NCBI RefSeq assembly: GCF_900096975.1
Contig: NZ_FMYQ01000004.1
Coordinates: 1-64,000 of the forward strand
Source of the DNA: Paraburkholderia lycopersici
GTDB lineage: Bacteria; Pseudomonadota; Gammaproteobacteria; Burkholderiales; Burkholderiaceae
Direction: 5' to 3'
Length of the DNA: 64,000 nt
The first letter of the stretch is position 1. The number at the start of each line of letters is the position of its first letter. The notes beneath the pieces were generated by a model that saw only the letters and a list, made by a program, of their open reading frames with translations, was not told where the DNA came from and did not search any database. Below, one piece after another: positions 26,729-34,860 of this stretch. The position numbers were made by a program, and so were the translations under genes.

Positions 26729-27928
26729 TTAAATCACGCCGAGATTCTTGCCGACGCGCTCAAATGCGGCGACGGCGCGCCCGATCTGCTCGGGCGTGTG
26801 GGCGGCGCTCATCTGCGTGCGAATGCGCGCGCGACCCTTCGGCACCACCGGATACGAGAAGCCGATCACATAGACGCCGTCGTGGAGCAACGCGTCGGCC
26901 ATCTTCGTGGCAACCTGCGCGTCGCCGAGCATCACGGGAATGATGGGGTGCTCGCCGGGCACGAGCGTAAAGCCGAGCGAGCTCATCTCTCGGCGGAATT
27001 GAACGCCGTTCTCGCGCACGCGGCCGCGCAGTTGCGCGCCTTCGTCGCTGGCAATCAGTGCGAGCACCGCAAGCGACGCGGCCGCAATGCTCGGCGTAAG
27101 CGTATTGGAGAACAGGTATGGGCGCGAGCGCTGGCGCAGCAAGTCGACCACTTCCTGCTTCGCCGCGACATAGCCGCCCGAAGCGCCGCCGAGCGCCTTG
27201 CCAAGCGTGCCTGTGATGATGTCCACACGACCGGCTACGCCGCAATGCTCGGGCGTACCGCGCCCGTGCTCGCCGATGAAGCCGACCGCATGCGAATCGT
27301 CGACCATCACGAGCGCGTCGTAACGGTCGGCGAGATCGCAAATGCCCTTGAGGTCGGCGATGATGCCGTCCATCGAAAACACGCCATCGGTGGCGATGAG
27401 CTTGTAGCGCGCGCCGGCTTCGTCGGCTTCCCGCAGCTTTGCTTCGAGGTCCGAAATATCATTGTTCTTGTAGCGGTAGCGGCGCGCCTTCGAAAGGCGC
27501 ACGCCGTCGATGATGCTCGCGTGATTGAGTTCATCGCTGATGATGGCGTCTTCTTCGCCCAGCAGCGTTTCGAACAAGCCGCCGTTTGCGTCGAAGCAGC
27601 TCGAATAAAGTATGCAGTCCTCGGTTTGCAGGAACGCGGCGAGCGCACTTTCGAGCTGCTTGTGCACTGTTTGCGTGCCGCAGATGAAACGCACCGATGC
27701 CATGCCGAAACCGTCGCGCTCGAGGCCGTCTTTTGCTGCCGCGACGAGGCGTGCGTCGTTGGCAAGACCAAGGTAATTGTTGGCGCAGAAGTTGAGCACT
27801 TCGCTGCCGTCGGCCAGCCGGATCTCCGCCGACTGCGGCGTCGCGATCACGCGCTCGCTCTTGTAGAAGCCGTCGGCGCGGATCTGGTCGAGCGTTGCGC
27901 GCAGGTGATCGATATACGGGGTACGCAT
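26729..27928 (-). CDS. kbl: 2-amino-3-ketobutyrate CoA ligase (glycine C-acetyltransferase)
   Basis: A 399-aa PLP enzyme of the alpha-oxoamine synthase family. It splits 2-amino-3-ketobutyrate with CoA into glycine and acetyl-CoA. Diagnostic segments are [35 protein letters not shown] and the PLP lysine in [18 protein letters not shown] 27928 has AGGAG about 10 bases upstream. It is the first gene of the kbl-tdh operon, divergent from the XRE-cupin regulator, with a perfect palindrome between. Confidence 0.96.
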   Translation of the reverse strand: MRTPYIDHLRATLDQIRADGFYKSERVIATPQSAEIRLADGSEVLNFCANNYLGLANDARLVAAAKDGLERDGFGMASVRFICGTQTVHKQLESALAAFLQTEDCILYSSCFDANGGLFETLLGEEDAIISDELNHASIIDGVRLSKARRYRYKNNDISDLEAKLREADEAGARYKLIATDGVFSMDGIIADLKGICDLADRYDALVMVDDSHAVGFIGEHGRGTPEHCGVAGRVDIITGTLGKALGGASGGYVAAKQEVVDLLRQRSRPYLFSNTLTPSIAAASLAVLALIASDEGAQLRGRVRENGVQFRREMSSLGFTLVPGEHPIIPVMLGDAQVATKMADALLHDGVYVIGFSYPVVPKGRARIRTQMSAAHTPEQIGRAVAAFERVGKNLGVI

Positions 27929-27998
27929 GAGTCGTGCTCCTGACATAGCCGCGGCCTGCTATAGTCGCCGTCAGCCGTTGGCGAAATTTTCCTTTATT

Positions 27999-28014
27999 TC
28001 GAACTCAAGTTCGA
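27999..28014. promoter_or_regulatory. Perfect palindrome between kbl and the XRE-cupin gene
   Basis: TCGAACTCAAGTTCGA is a perfect 7-2-7 inverted repeat. A partial repeat of the same element (TCGAACGAACTC) follows within a few bases. It lies 34 bases before the regulator start and about 70 before kbl on the other strand, which suits a site for the divergent XRE-cupin regulator. Confidence 0.55.
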
Positions 28015-28048
28015 TATGTCGAACGAACTCTAAACGATGAGGCCGTGA

Positions 28049-28705
28049 ATGGCAAGCACTCGCAAACCACGCGCCACCCCGGTGGGCGCCCTTTCGGACG
28101 CGCCCGCGCCAGCGGCATCGAGCGCCCAGCCGGCATCTACCGTACCGGCTGCGGCCGCGCCGCCGCGCGTGGGCGAACAGATCCAGCGGCTGCGCACCGA
28201 GCGCAAGATGACGCTCGACGACCTCTCGCGCGCCGCGGGCGTCTCGAAATCCATGCTATCGGAAATCGAGCGCGACAAGGCGAACCCGACCATCGCCGTA
28301 GCCTGGCGGCTCACGAACGCATTGGGCGTCAAGCTCGATTCGCTGTTCGTCGCACCGAAAGCGCCCGAAGCAATCGCGGTCGCCGGGCCGCACGATATCC
28401 CAACGCTGCTCGGTCACGAGGCGGGGTACCAGTTGCGCGTGTGGGGTCCGATCGAGCTCGCCGGCCATTTCGAGTGGTACGAGCTGACGCTCAAGCCCGG
28501 CGGCGCGCTGGTTTCGGGCGCGCACGAACCCGGCACGCGCGAGCATCTGACGGTGCTGCAGGGAAGCGTGGAAATCGAGGCGGCGGGCGCGACGCAGCGA
28601 CTTAAGGCTGCGGACACGGCGCGTTACATCGCCGATCAACCGCACGCCGTCCGCAACGCGGGCAAGGGCGAGGCGCGCGCGCTGCTGGTGGTGATCCACG
28701 GGTAA
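28049..28705 (+). CDS. XRE-family regulator with C-terminal cupin
   Basis: A 218-aa protein. An Ala/Pro-rich N-terminal tail (about 40 residues) is followed by an XRE helix-turn-helix (MTLDDLSRAAGVSKSMLSEI) and a cupin sensor domain from about residue 120 (GHFEWYELTLKPGGAL, EHLTVLQGSVEIEAAG, RYIADQPHAVRNAG). Such regulators control amino-acid or amine metabolism genes. It is divergent from kbl-tdh with a perfect palindrome between, so it probably regulates threonine degradation (inference). Confidence 0.88.
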   Translation: MASTRKPRATPVGALSDAPAPAASSAQPASTVPAAAAPPRVGEQIQRLRTERKMTLDDLSRAAGVSKSMLSEIERDKANPTIAVAWRLTNALGVKLDSLFVAPKAPEAIAVAGPHDIPTLLGHEAGYQLRVWGPIELAGHFEWYELTLKPGGALVSGAHEPGTREHLTVLQGSVEIEAAGATQRLKAADTARYIADQPHAVRNAGKGEARALLVVIHG

Positions 28706-28762
28706 GCGCCCGTTTCACCGCTCACGCTGGCCGAACGGACGAGGCTGCGCAATCCGCTCTAC

Positions 28763-28782
28763 TACTGTATATTCATACAGTA
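28763..28782. promoter_or_regulatory. LexA (SOS) box
   Basis: CTGTATATTCATACAG, extended by TA on each side, is a perfect CTGT-N8-ACAG palindrome and fits the CTGTATAT...ACAG LexA consensus of beta- and gammaproteobacteria. It lies 21 bases before the ATG at 28804, where bound LexA would cover the promoter. Confidence 0.75.
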
Positions 28783-28803
28783 AAAGTCCGATCGGAGCCG
28801 CTG

Positions 28804-29211
28804 ATGTCCCTCCCAACCGAACTGCCGCGCGAGCACGACTTGGCGGCCCTGCGCTTCCAGGCCGCCGCGCGCGACCTCGAACACATCGTCCGCAACATCG
28901 CGCAACGCTACATCGTGCGGCAGGTGCCGCTCACGTGGCGGCTGCTGCACGCGATCGAGGCGGAAGCGCTTGCAGACCTCGGCTTTGCCAGCCGCCACGA
29001 TGCCCTCATGCTCGGCCTCTTTCAGCGGCCAGGCGACCTTGCCTGGCCCGAAACCGACGACGCCGTCGACTTCGGCCAATCCACCGCGCTGCCCGCCGTA
29101 TTCGCTTTCGCCGTCTCGGCCTATGAGCGTGCCGCACAGTGCGCCGAAGAGACCCGCCGACAGACAGAACACACGCATGCAGCACGGCGCGCACGAGCTT
29201 GGGGTGGCTAA
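28804..29211 (+). CDS. Small hypothetical protein, probably SOS-regulated
   Basis: A 135-aa cytosolic, mostly helical protein (DLAALRFQAAARDLEHIVRN, TWRLLHAIEAEALADLGFAS) with no membrane segment or signal peptide. I do not recognise the family; it is not a known SOS protein such as ImuA, RecA or a polymerase. The LexA box directly upstream is the strongest clue and implies induction by DNA damage. It is followed by the recombinase-like gene of the replication locus 92 bases downstream on the same strand. Confidence 0.6.
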   Translation: MSLPTELPREHDLAALRFQAAARDLEHIVRNIAQRYIVRQVPLTWRLLHAIEAEALADLGFASRHDALMLGLFQRPGDLAWPETDDAVDFGQSTALPAVFAFAVSAYERAAQCAEETRRQTEHTHAARRARAWGG

Positions 29212-29303
29212 CCCCCGGCCCAGCGACGCAATGCGCCGACCGGCCATGCAACGAAACAATCTCGCTATAATGGCCTCGTAACGCAACTAACGGAGTGATA
29301 GAG

Positions 29304-30296
29304 ATGGCGCCTTCGACTCCTTCACGCGACCTCTTCGACCAGCAACGTCAAGACTGGCAACGCGATCCCGCTGCTGCGTTCGACGCCTGGCTTGCCTCCC
29401 AGGAACTACGGCGGTCTTCGGCCGAGATCTATCGCGTGCAATGGGGGCGTTTTCTCGAATGGCTCGCGCTCAAGCACAAGACGATCATGACCGTCGATAC
29501 CGGCACGATTGCCGAATTCGTCGCCGGCCTCGATATCAAGAAACCGCAACGGCTTCGCTACCTGCGACTCATCGAGCGCGTACTCGATCACGTGCGCGAA
29601 ATCGAACTCGCGTCCACGAATCCCGCACGCTTCATCGCCCAGGACGGAGAAGCCGCCTGGCGCAACGCGCGCGAAAACGAGCCGACCGGCTTTCTCACGT
29701 CGGCTGAACGCGCCGCGATCGTCGGTCAGCTGTTCTCGCCGCTCGTGGAATCGTCTGCCGCGAGGCGATGGCGGGAACGCCGCGACCGGGCGCTCGTCGC
29801 AATCTTTCTTGGCGGAGGACTGAAAACCGGCGACGCCATCGCGCTGACTCTCGACTGTGTGTCCATCGGCTCGGAGTGGGTCACGATCGAAGCAGCCAAT
29901 CCGGTTTTCACGCGCGCCACGCGGCTCGCACCATTTGCCGTCGATGTACTCGGCGCCTGGCTCGAAGCACGCCGGCTTGCCGGTTTGCCCGGACAACTGG
30001 TATTCCCAGGGTCACCCCAAGGGCGCCCGATGCACAAGGCCACAGTGCTACGCGCCATCGACGCCTTGACGGAAGCGGCCGGCGTGGCCGAAACCCGCGC
30101 CGAGCGCGCAAGTCCGCAAACCTTGCGCAATACGTTCGCCGCCGACCTGTTCGAGCGCGGTGTGGATACCGATCAGATCGGGCAGTGGCTCGGTTTTTCG
30201 CAACCGATATCTGCCGGGCGTCTCTATCGGGCGTGGAAAACATGGGCCGAACGGGAAGCGTCGCAGCACGCCACGGCGGAACACGACAAGGCGTGA
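29304..30296 (+). CDS. Tyrosine-recombinase-like protein with altered catalytic residues
   Basis: A 330-aa protein. The N-terminal SAM-like core-binding domain (about 20-115) reads RRSSAEIYRVQWGRFLEWLA. The C-terminal domain has the lambda-integrase/XerC fold. The catalytic set is unusual: box I reads GGGLKTGDAIAL (Lys about 174 where Arg is expected), box II reads SPQTLRNTF (Gln about 271 for His, Arg 274 kept), the third His is Phe (LGFSQ, about 297), and the nucleophile Tyr (about 307, GRLYRAWK) is kept. ATG 29304 has GGAG 8 bases upstream. It may act as a DNA-binding protein or a weak recombinase. It is convergent with the KfrA-like gene beside the origin. Confidence 0.75.
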   Translation: MAPSTPSRDLFDQQRQDWQRDPAAAFDAWLASQELRRSSAEIYRVQWGRFLEWLALKHKTIMTVDTGTIAEFVAGLDIKKPQRLRYLRLIERVLDHVREIELASTNPARFIAQDGEAAWRNARENEPTGFLTSAERAAIVGQLFSPLVESSAARRWRERRDRALVAIFLGGGLKTGDAIALTLDCVSIGSEWVTIEAANPVFTRATRLAPFAVDVLGAWLEARRLAGLPGQLVFPGSPQGRPMHKATVLRAIDALTEAAGVAETRAERASPQTLRNTFAADLFERGVDTDQIGQWLGFSQPISAGRLYRAWKTWAEREASQHATAEHDKA

Positions 30297-30354
30297 AACG
30301 CCCCTCTGGGCGGCGGCCGGTTGCAGTCACGCAAAAAGGAACGGCATGCGCCGT

Positions 30355-30372
30355 CCCCTGTAAAGGCTCACC
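30355..30372 (-). repeat. Dispersed iteron between recombinase and KfrA-like genes
   Basis: On the minus strand it reads GGTGAGCCTTTACAGGGG, a variant of the origin iteron. It abuts the stop codon of the KfrA-like gene in the 76-base gap between two convergent genes. Confidence 0.55.
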
Positions 30373-31575
30373 TCAAGCCTGTTCATGCGAATGCTTGCCT
30401 GCCATGAAGCGCGCATACGCCTCCAGTTTCGAGGTTCCCGTTCCAGACGTGTACTCGCACTCGGGGCAAGTGAACTCGAAACCATTGTCCACCTTGGACA
30501 ACTCCGGCTCGCCTTCGTGACAGTTCGGGCAACGCGCCGGCAACGCGACGTGACCGTCCGCCACCGTACCCAGGCGCGCCAGTTCGGCTTCGTTCAGCCG
30601 GCCGGATTCGGCCAGCGAGAAGAGTACGGCCGCCACTGACGCATCGAGTCCCTGTTGGTTGCGTAAGGCCGTCACCTGACGAGTCAGCGCGTCGACTTCG
30701 TCGGAACGTTCGCGCAGAAGGCTATCCAGCCGGTCAGCACGAGCCTTGGCGGTCGCGAGTTGCTGGATAAAGTCGAACTCCTTTTTGCCGGCGTCGCGCT
30801 GGGCCGCCTGCCAGGTAGAGGACATCGAGCGCAACGAATCGAGTTCGACCAGCATTGGCTTGACACGCCGTTCGGCTTCGGCAACCGCATCCTTGATTTG
30901 TTGCGCGTAATGCTCGGTGCTCTTGCGCATTTCCTCATGCAAGCCGTCAATGCGGTCGCGCAATCCTGAATTGATGGTCTGTTCGGACTCGACGCGGTTG
31001 CGTAGCGACTCGTTTTCGGTTTCAAGACGCTGCAATTGCACTTCGCGGTTGCCATGCGCTAACGCCTCCTGCGCAGACGCAGCCGCGAGCTGGCTTTCGA
31101 GTTCACGCACCCGGGCATAGGCCGCTTCGATGCGGGCTTCGCTACGCTGCAACATTTCTTCTACCGCGGCGCGGCGGCCTTCTGCGTCACGAGCAGCCTG
31201 CTCCGCAACGAGCCGGCCCGCCTCGAATTTGGCGCGTTCGGCCTGCAGCGTGTCTCCAGCGAAAGTCAGCGCTTCCTCGAACAGCGCGCCGAGCAGTTCG
31301 CCGGCACGTTCTTCCAGGGCTGGCGGAATAGCCCCGGCGCCCACGCGCGCTTTGGAGGTCGTGCGGATACGTTGCCAGAAGAGCTCGATATCCTTGGGGA
31401 TATCGCTTGCGCTACCTGTCTGGGTCAGGTCCCGAACGGCAGCCATCGACGGTTTGATCTCGAAATCGAAGAACAAGCGTTTGCAGGCGTGAAGGGAAAG
31501 CTCCTGTCTTCGTGCCCCGTTTTTGCGCAAATGATCGAGTTCTTCGCGGATAGTCTGGCGGTCCTGGTCTCGCAT
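30373..31575 (-). CDS. KfrA-like coiled-coil protein with C-terminal zinc ribbon
   Basis: A 400-aa protein. Residues 1-110 form a KfrA-type N-terminal DNA-binding domain (IREELDHLRKNGARRQELSL, IKPSMAAVRDLTQTGSASDI). Residues about 120-320 are a long coiled coil. The C-terminus has a zinc ribbon with CPNC and CPEC. KfrA proteins bind plasmid DNA and support partition or copy control; similar proteins are called cointegrate-resolution protein T in some transposons, where they work with a tyrosine recombinase. It borders the iteron origin. A partnership with the neighbouring recombinase-like protein is possible (inference). Confidence 0.72.
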   Translation of the reverse strand: MRDQDRQTIREELDHLRKNGARRQELSLHACKRLFFDFEIKPSMAAVRDLTQTGSASDIPKDIELFWQRIRTTSKARVGAGAIPPALEERAGELLGALFEEALTFAGDTLQAERAKFEAGRLVAEQAARDAEGRRAAVEEMLQRSEARIEAAYARVRELESQLAAASAQEALAHGNREVQLQRLETENESLRNRVESEQTINSGLRDRIDGLHEEMRKSTEHYAQQIKDAVAEAERRVKPMLVELDSLRSMSSTWQAAQRDAGKKEFDFIQQLATAKARADRLDSLLRERSDEVDALTRQVTALRNQQGLDASVAAVLFSLAESGRLNEAELARLGTVADGHVALPARCPNCHEGEPELSKVDNGFEFTCPECEYTSGTGTSKLEAYARFMAGKHSHEQA

Positions 31576-31846
31576 GTCGTTTTCTCGGCAGGGGAGTGGA
31601 CGAATCATAACAAATTACGTTCTGTTTGATACGTTTTTGAGAACGGGACGTGGTTGGTACGGTGAACGTGAGTTTGAGGGCAGTTTATATCGAGACCTGT
31701 AAGCCTTGATCTGGCTCGTTCGTGAAACAAATGGAAGTTTGTTCGATAAGCCTTTGTAAATGCGCACATTTTTTGCTCGCCTTTACAGGAGTTCTATGTT
31801 TCACGCCGACAGTCTGCAATGACTCGCTAAGGAGAGTAAGCGAAAT

Positions 31847-31855
31847 TGTGGATAT
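31847..31855 (-). promoter_or_regulatory. Near-perfect DnaA box
   Basis: TGTGGATAT differs by one base from the reverse complement of TTATCCACA. It lies just outside the left end of the iteron array. Confidence 0.4.
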
Positions 31856-31973
31856 TTCAGAGAACTCTCGGGTGATTGTGCTTGAGAGTCATAAAAGTAA
31901 ACACCCTTGATACCAGTTAAAAACGTTAACGCCACGGCAAATCGTTGCCTGGCGGGGCTTTCCGGCCGATCGG

Positions 31974-33309
31974 GTGAAACTTTACGGGATCTTGGGTGAG
32001 ATCCTGCAGGAGAGTCGGGTGATTGGCTTCGGGAATGCCGGTGAGCCCATGCGGGAAGGGTCGTGAGCGGGTTCGGGATCAGGTGCATTCTTGACTTCCC
32101 GGCAAGGGTGAGAGAATTCGGGAGGCGGCACCCACACCGCTCAGGACTGGCGGACGCATGAGGCAGTGTTACGTGGAATGCAACGGTGAGCGGATTCGGG
32201 AGGCTAGATTCCCGTCGTTTTTCCGCTAAATCGAGGGGCTTCGGACCCAATGGTGAGAAGAATCGGGAAAATATACGGATCAAAGGTGAAGGTCTTCGGG
32301 AATCCACAGCGGAAATCGGCGAAATAGGTAATCTCAAAGGTCATAGGTGAGTGTTTTCGGGAGCCGCGGGGCTGAGCAGCGGCCCGGTGGCTGTCAGCCG
32401 GAGCCCGTCATTGCCCGATTTCATGGCAAAAGGTGAGGATTTTCAGGAGGTTTCCGCAGTACCGAGAAACCTTACGTGCGTTCCAAAGCATCCATACATG
32501 AGGTGAGCGTTTTCAGGAGGAGTTTTAGGCGGATTTCCGGCATAAAGTGAGGCAATGCGGGAGAAAGTTAGTCTTCACTGCGTTGGAACCGCCGAGACTA
32601 CGGGGTGGAGAAGCGATTTTGGGGCGATCAGAATTTTGCTTAGGTGAGAATATTCGGGGGCGTTTAGCAGATGAATGCGCATTCACCCGGAGAGTCCCGC
32701 GCCGTTCGAGGTGAGACATTACGGGAGCACAAAGCGCCATTCTTCAACCGTAATACATGTGGATAAGTCCCGGAATCCATTGGTTTTTCTTGACTGGATC
32801 GGTGAATGGTGAGGATTTTCGGGAGTGACAGGACGGCGAGACTTAGACGACTAGAGAGCGCTAAAGGTGAGTGCTTTCGGGAGCAGGGACGCCTGCGTGG
32901 GCGTAGCGGTGGCGCTTGGGAGCCCTTCAAGTTAGTGGGCCAGTGTGGCGAGAGGTGAGGGTTTACGGGGGACTCGGCGCAGATTGCAAACAAGTCGACG
33001 ATTAGACGTGGGTCGGTTTGCCGATGACTACGAGAAAGTCCCAAGTCTGAGAGCTCCCTCGAGGTAAAGGAGATTTTCCATCGGCGTGGCTCCCCGGATT
33101 GCCTCTTTTTCGAGGACCATCGAAGGCAGAATGCCGGTGCCCCAGTGAGTTTTTTTCGCTGGCCGCGCAAAAAATTTTAAGGTGAGTCGATACGGGAGCA
33201 AACGGCGACCGTTGGCGCACGCAGCACAACGCGCTATCGGGCCGGATCATGTGATCCGCAAAGCCGCCCGCCGGGCGGGCGTCCCGCGAAAGGTGAGCCG
33301 ATACGGGAG
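31974..33309 (+). repeat. Array of about 20 Rep-binding iterons
   Basis: The 18-bp unit is GGTGAG-N4-TTCGGGAG; examples are GGTGAGCGGATTCGGGAG and GGTGAGTGTTTTCGGGAG. Starts are at 31974, 31996, 32019, 32041, 32063, 32108, 32186, 32253, 32286, 32347, 32433, 32503, 32547, 32643, 32710, 32808, 32866, 32954, 33181 and 33292. All are on the plus strand, pointing to repA. The first five are spaced 22-23 bp, two helical turns; the rest are irregular. They are presumably bound by the adjacent Rep protein. Confidence 0.88.
32758..32766 (-). promoter_or_regulatory. DnaA box
   Basis: TGTGGATAA is the exact reverse complement of the DnaA consensus TTATCCACA and lies inside the iteron array between units at 32710 and 32808. 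Confidence 0.65.
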
Positions 33310-33428
33310 GATTCCGTGGTGAGCGGCGTGCGCGATGCGCGCATCACCGGCAATGGTGAGTGAGGCCCTATAGACGCCTATCACCACAGGCGGTATCCTT
33401 TCGCAAAATTCTCTCCTCGATCCGACGC

Positions 33429-34787
33429 ATGGCCACGAAGCGCGTGAAAAAGACCGATGTGGTAAGCCCCAGCTCGGCGGAATTGCGCAAGGCCGTCGAG
33501 GCGATCGCGATCCAGCCGAAAAGCGGCAAGATCACCCTGTTGACCCGCAAGCTCTTCAATGTGCTGCTGGCCGTCGCCCAGCAGGCCGACGAGTCCGGCG
33601 ATACCTATCGCGCGTTGCTTTCCGACATCGTTGCCAATTCGGCGTTCGACTCGAACGATACAGCACTCGTGAAGGAGCATTTGCGCCGCATGGTTTCGGT
33701 GCAGGTCGAATGGAGCCAGGGGACGTCAAGCCAGAAGCCTGGTCGTAAGTGGGGTATTTCCACACTGATCGCGGATGCGGAAATTCTCGAGGATCCGGCG
33801 ACCCGTCGGGTCTGGGTGGAATTTTCGTTCGCGCCGAAGATCAAGAAGAAACTGCTGGATCCCGTGCAGTACGCGCGTCTGAGCCTGCAGTTCCAGAGCC
33901 AGTTGCGCAGCAGCGCGGGTCTCGCGCTATACGAAATCTGCGTGCGCTATCTGACGAACCCCAGTCATCTGACGATGCGCGAAACTTGGGAATGGTGGCG
34001 CCCGATTCTCTCCGGTACCCCCGATACCGAAGCAGGCGACGAGGCCAAACGCGAGTACAAGTATTTCAAGCGCGATTATCTACGCCCTGCGATTGCCGAA
34101 GTCAACGCGGTCACAAACATTTTTGTCGAATTGATCGAGCATCGCGAAGGGCGTCGTGTTGCCGAAATCCAGTTTCGCGTGACCGAGCGCAAGCAGCCGA
34201 TGCTCGCGCTCGACGAGCATCCGAATGTCTTCGACAGCACGCTCGTCGACCGGATGGTCAAGATCGGCATTCCGCTCAAGGAAGCGCAATCGCTTTACGC
34301 CGACAGCGAGGAAAACCGCATTCGCGCCGCATTGCAGCTGACTGAGCAGCGCATGCGCAGCACAAGTCTCCCGCCGGTGCGCAGCGCCGCTGCTCTGTTC
34401 AAGGACGCGTTGAAGAAGGGCTATGCGCCGCCGGTCGAAACGGCGGCAGGCGCTACCCCGGCTGTGGGTCGCGGGTCGTCGGCTGCTACTGCTGCCGACG
34501 ATCCGAAGGCACGCCTGCTCGACGAATATGCGGCCTATCGGCGTAGGGAAGCTCGCTCGCTCTATGAGGAGCAGGACGAAATGGCGCGCGAGCTTGCGCG
34601 TCAGTCGTTCGAGGCGGATGAACTGCCGGGGCTCGGCGCACACTTGCGCGATGACTGGCGTCGTCGTGGGCTGGAATCGAAGCTTGGGGACTCGGCGTTT
34701 TTCGACTGGCTCGCGCGCAAGACTTGGGGTGAGCCGACTGACGGCGACCTGCTGACCTTCACGCTGAGCCATTCGCGCGCAGCCTGA
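33429..34787 (+). CDS. repA: Iteron-binding replication initiator (Rep_3 family)
   Basis: A 452-aa protein. The first 240 residues fit the two winged-helix domains of Rep_3/RepB initiators: GKITLLTRKLFNVLLAVAQQ, LSLQFQSQLRSSAGLALYEI and REYKYFKRDYLRPAIAEVNA. The rest is a charged helical C-terminal extension not present in small plasmid Reps. ATG 33429 (MATKRVKKTD) is preferred to codons further upstream because they fall next to the last iteron. It is expected to bind the array at 31974-33309 and start replication of this replicon. It is convergent with parB. Confidence 0.88.
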   Translation: MATKRVKKTDVVSPSSAELRKAVEAIAIQPKSGKITLLTRKLFNVLLAVAQQADESGDTYRALLSDIVANSAFDSNDTALVKEHLRRMVSVQVEWSQGTSSQKPGRKWGISTLIADAEILEDPATRRVWVEFSFAPKIKKKLLDPVQYARLSLQFQSQLRSSAGLALYEICVRYLTNPSHLTMRETWEWWRPILSGTPDTEAGDEAKREYKYFKRDYLRPAIAEVNAVTNIFVELIEHREGRRVAEIQFRVTERKQPMLALDEHPNVFDSTLVDRMVKIGIPLKEAQSLYADSEENRIRAALQLTEQRMRSTSLPPVRSAAALFKDALKKGYAPPVETAAGATPAVGRGSSAATAADDPKARLLDEYAAYRRREARSLYEEQDEMARELARQSFEADELPGLGAHLRDDWRRRGLESKLGDSAFFDWLARKTWGEPTDGDLLTFTLSHSRAA

Positions 34788-34860
34788 GAGGCCGACCCGT
34801 CTCAGCCCGCGCGATGCATCGGCGATCGATCAATGGCAACCGCCGACGGATTTTCTGACA

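Larger units (their letters stand above)
31576..33428. other. Replication origin region
   Basis: About 1.85 kb without a convincing gene between the KfrA-like gene and repA. It is less GC-rich than the rest of the window, holds 20 iterons in one orientation, one perfect and one near-perfect DnaA box, and ends at the start of the Rep initiator gene. This is the layout of an iteron-regulated plasmid or chromid origin. Confidence 0.82.

Noticed and set aside
31974..32125. Regularly spaced short repeats that could suggest a CRISPR array
   Set aside because: The 18-bp units are spaced 22 bp start to start, leaving only about 4-bp gaps, vary internally, and lie next to a Rep gene; they are iterons.
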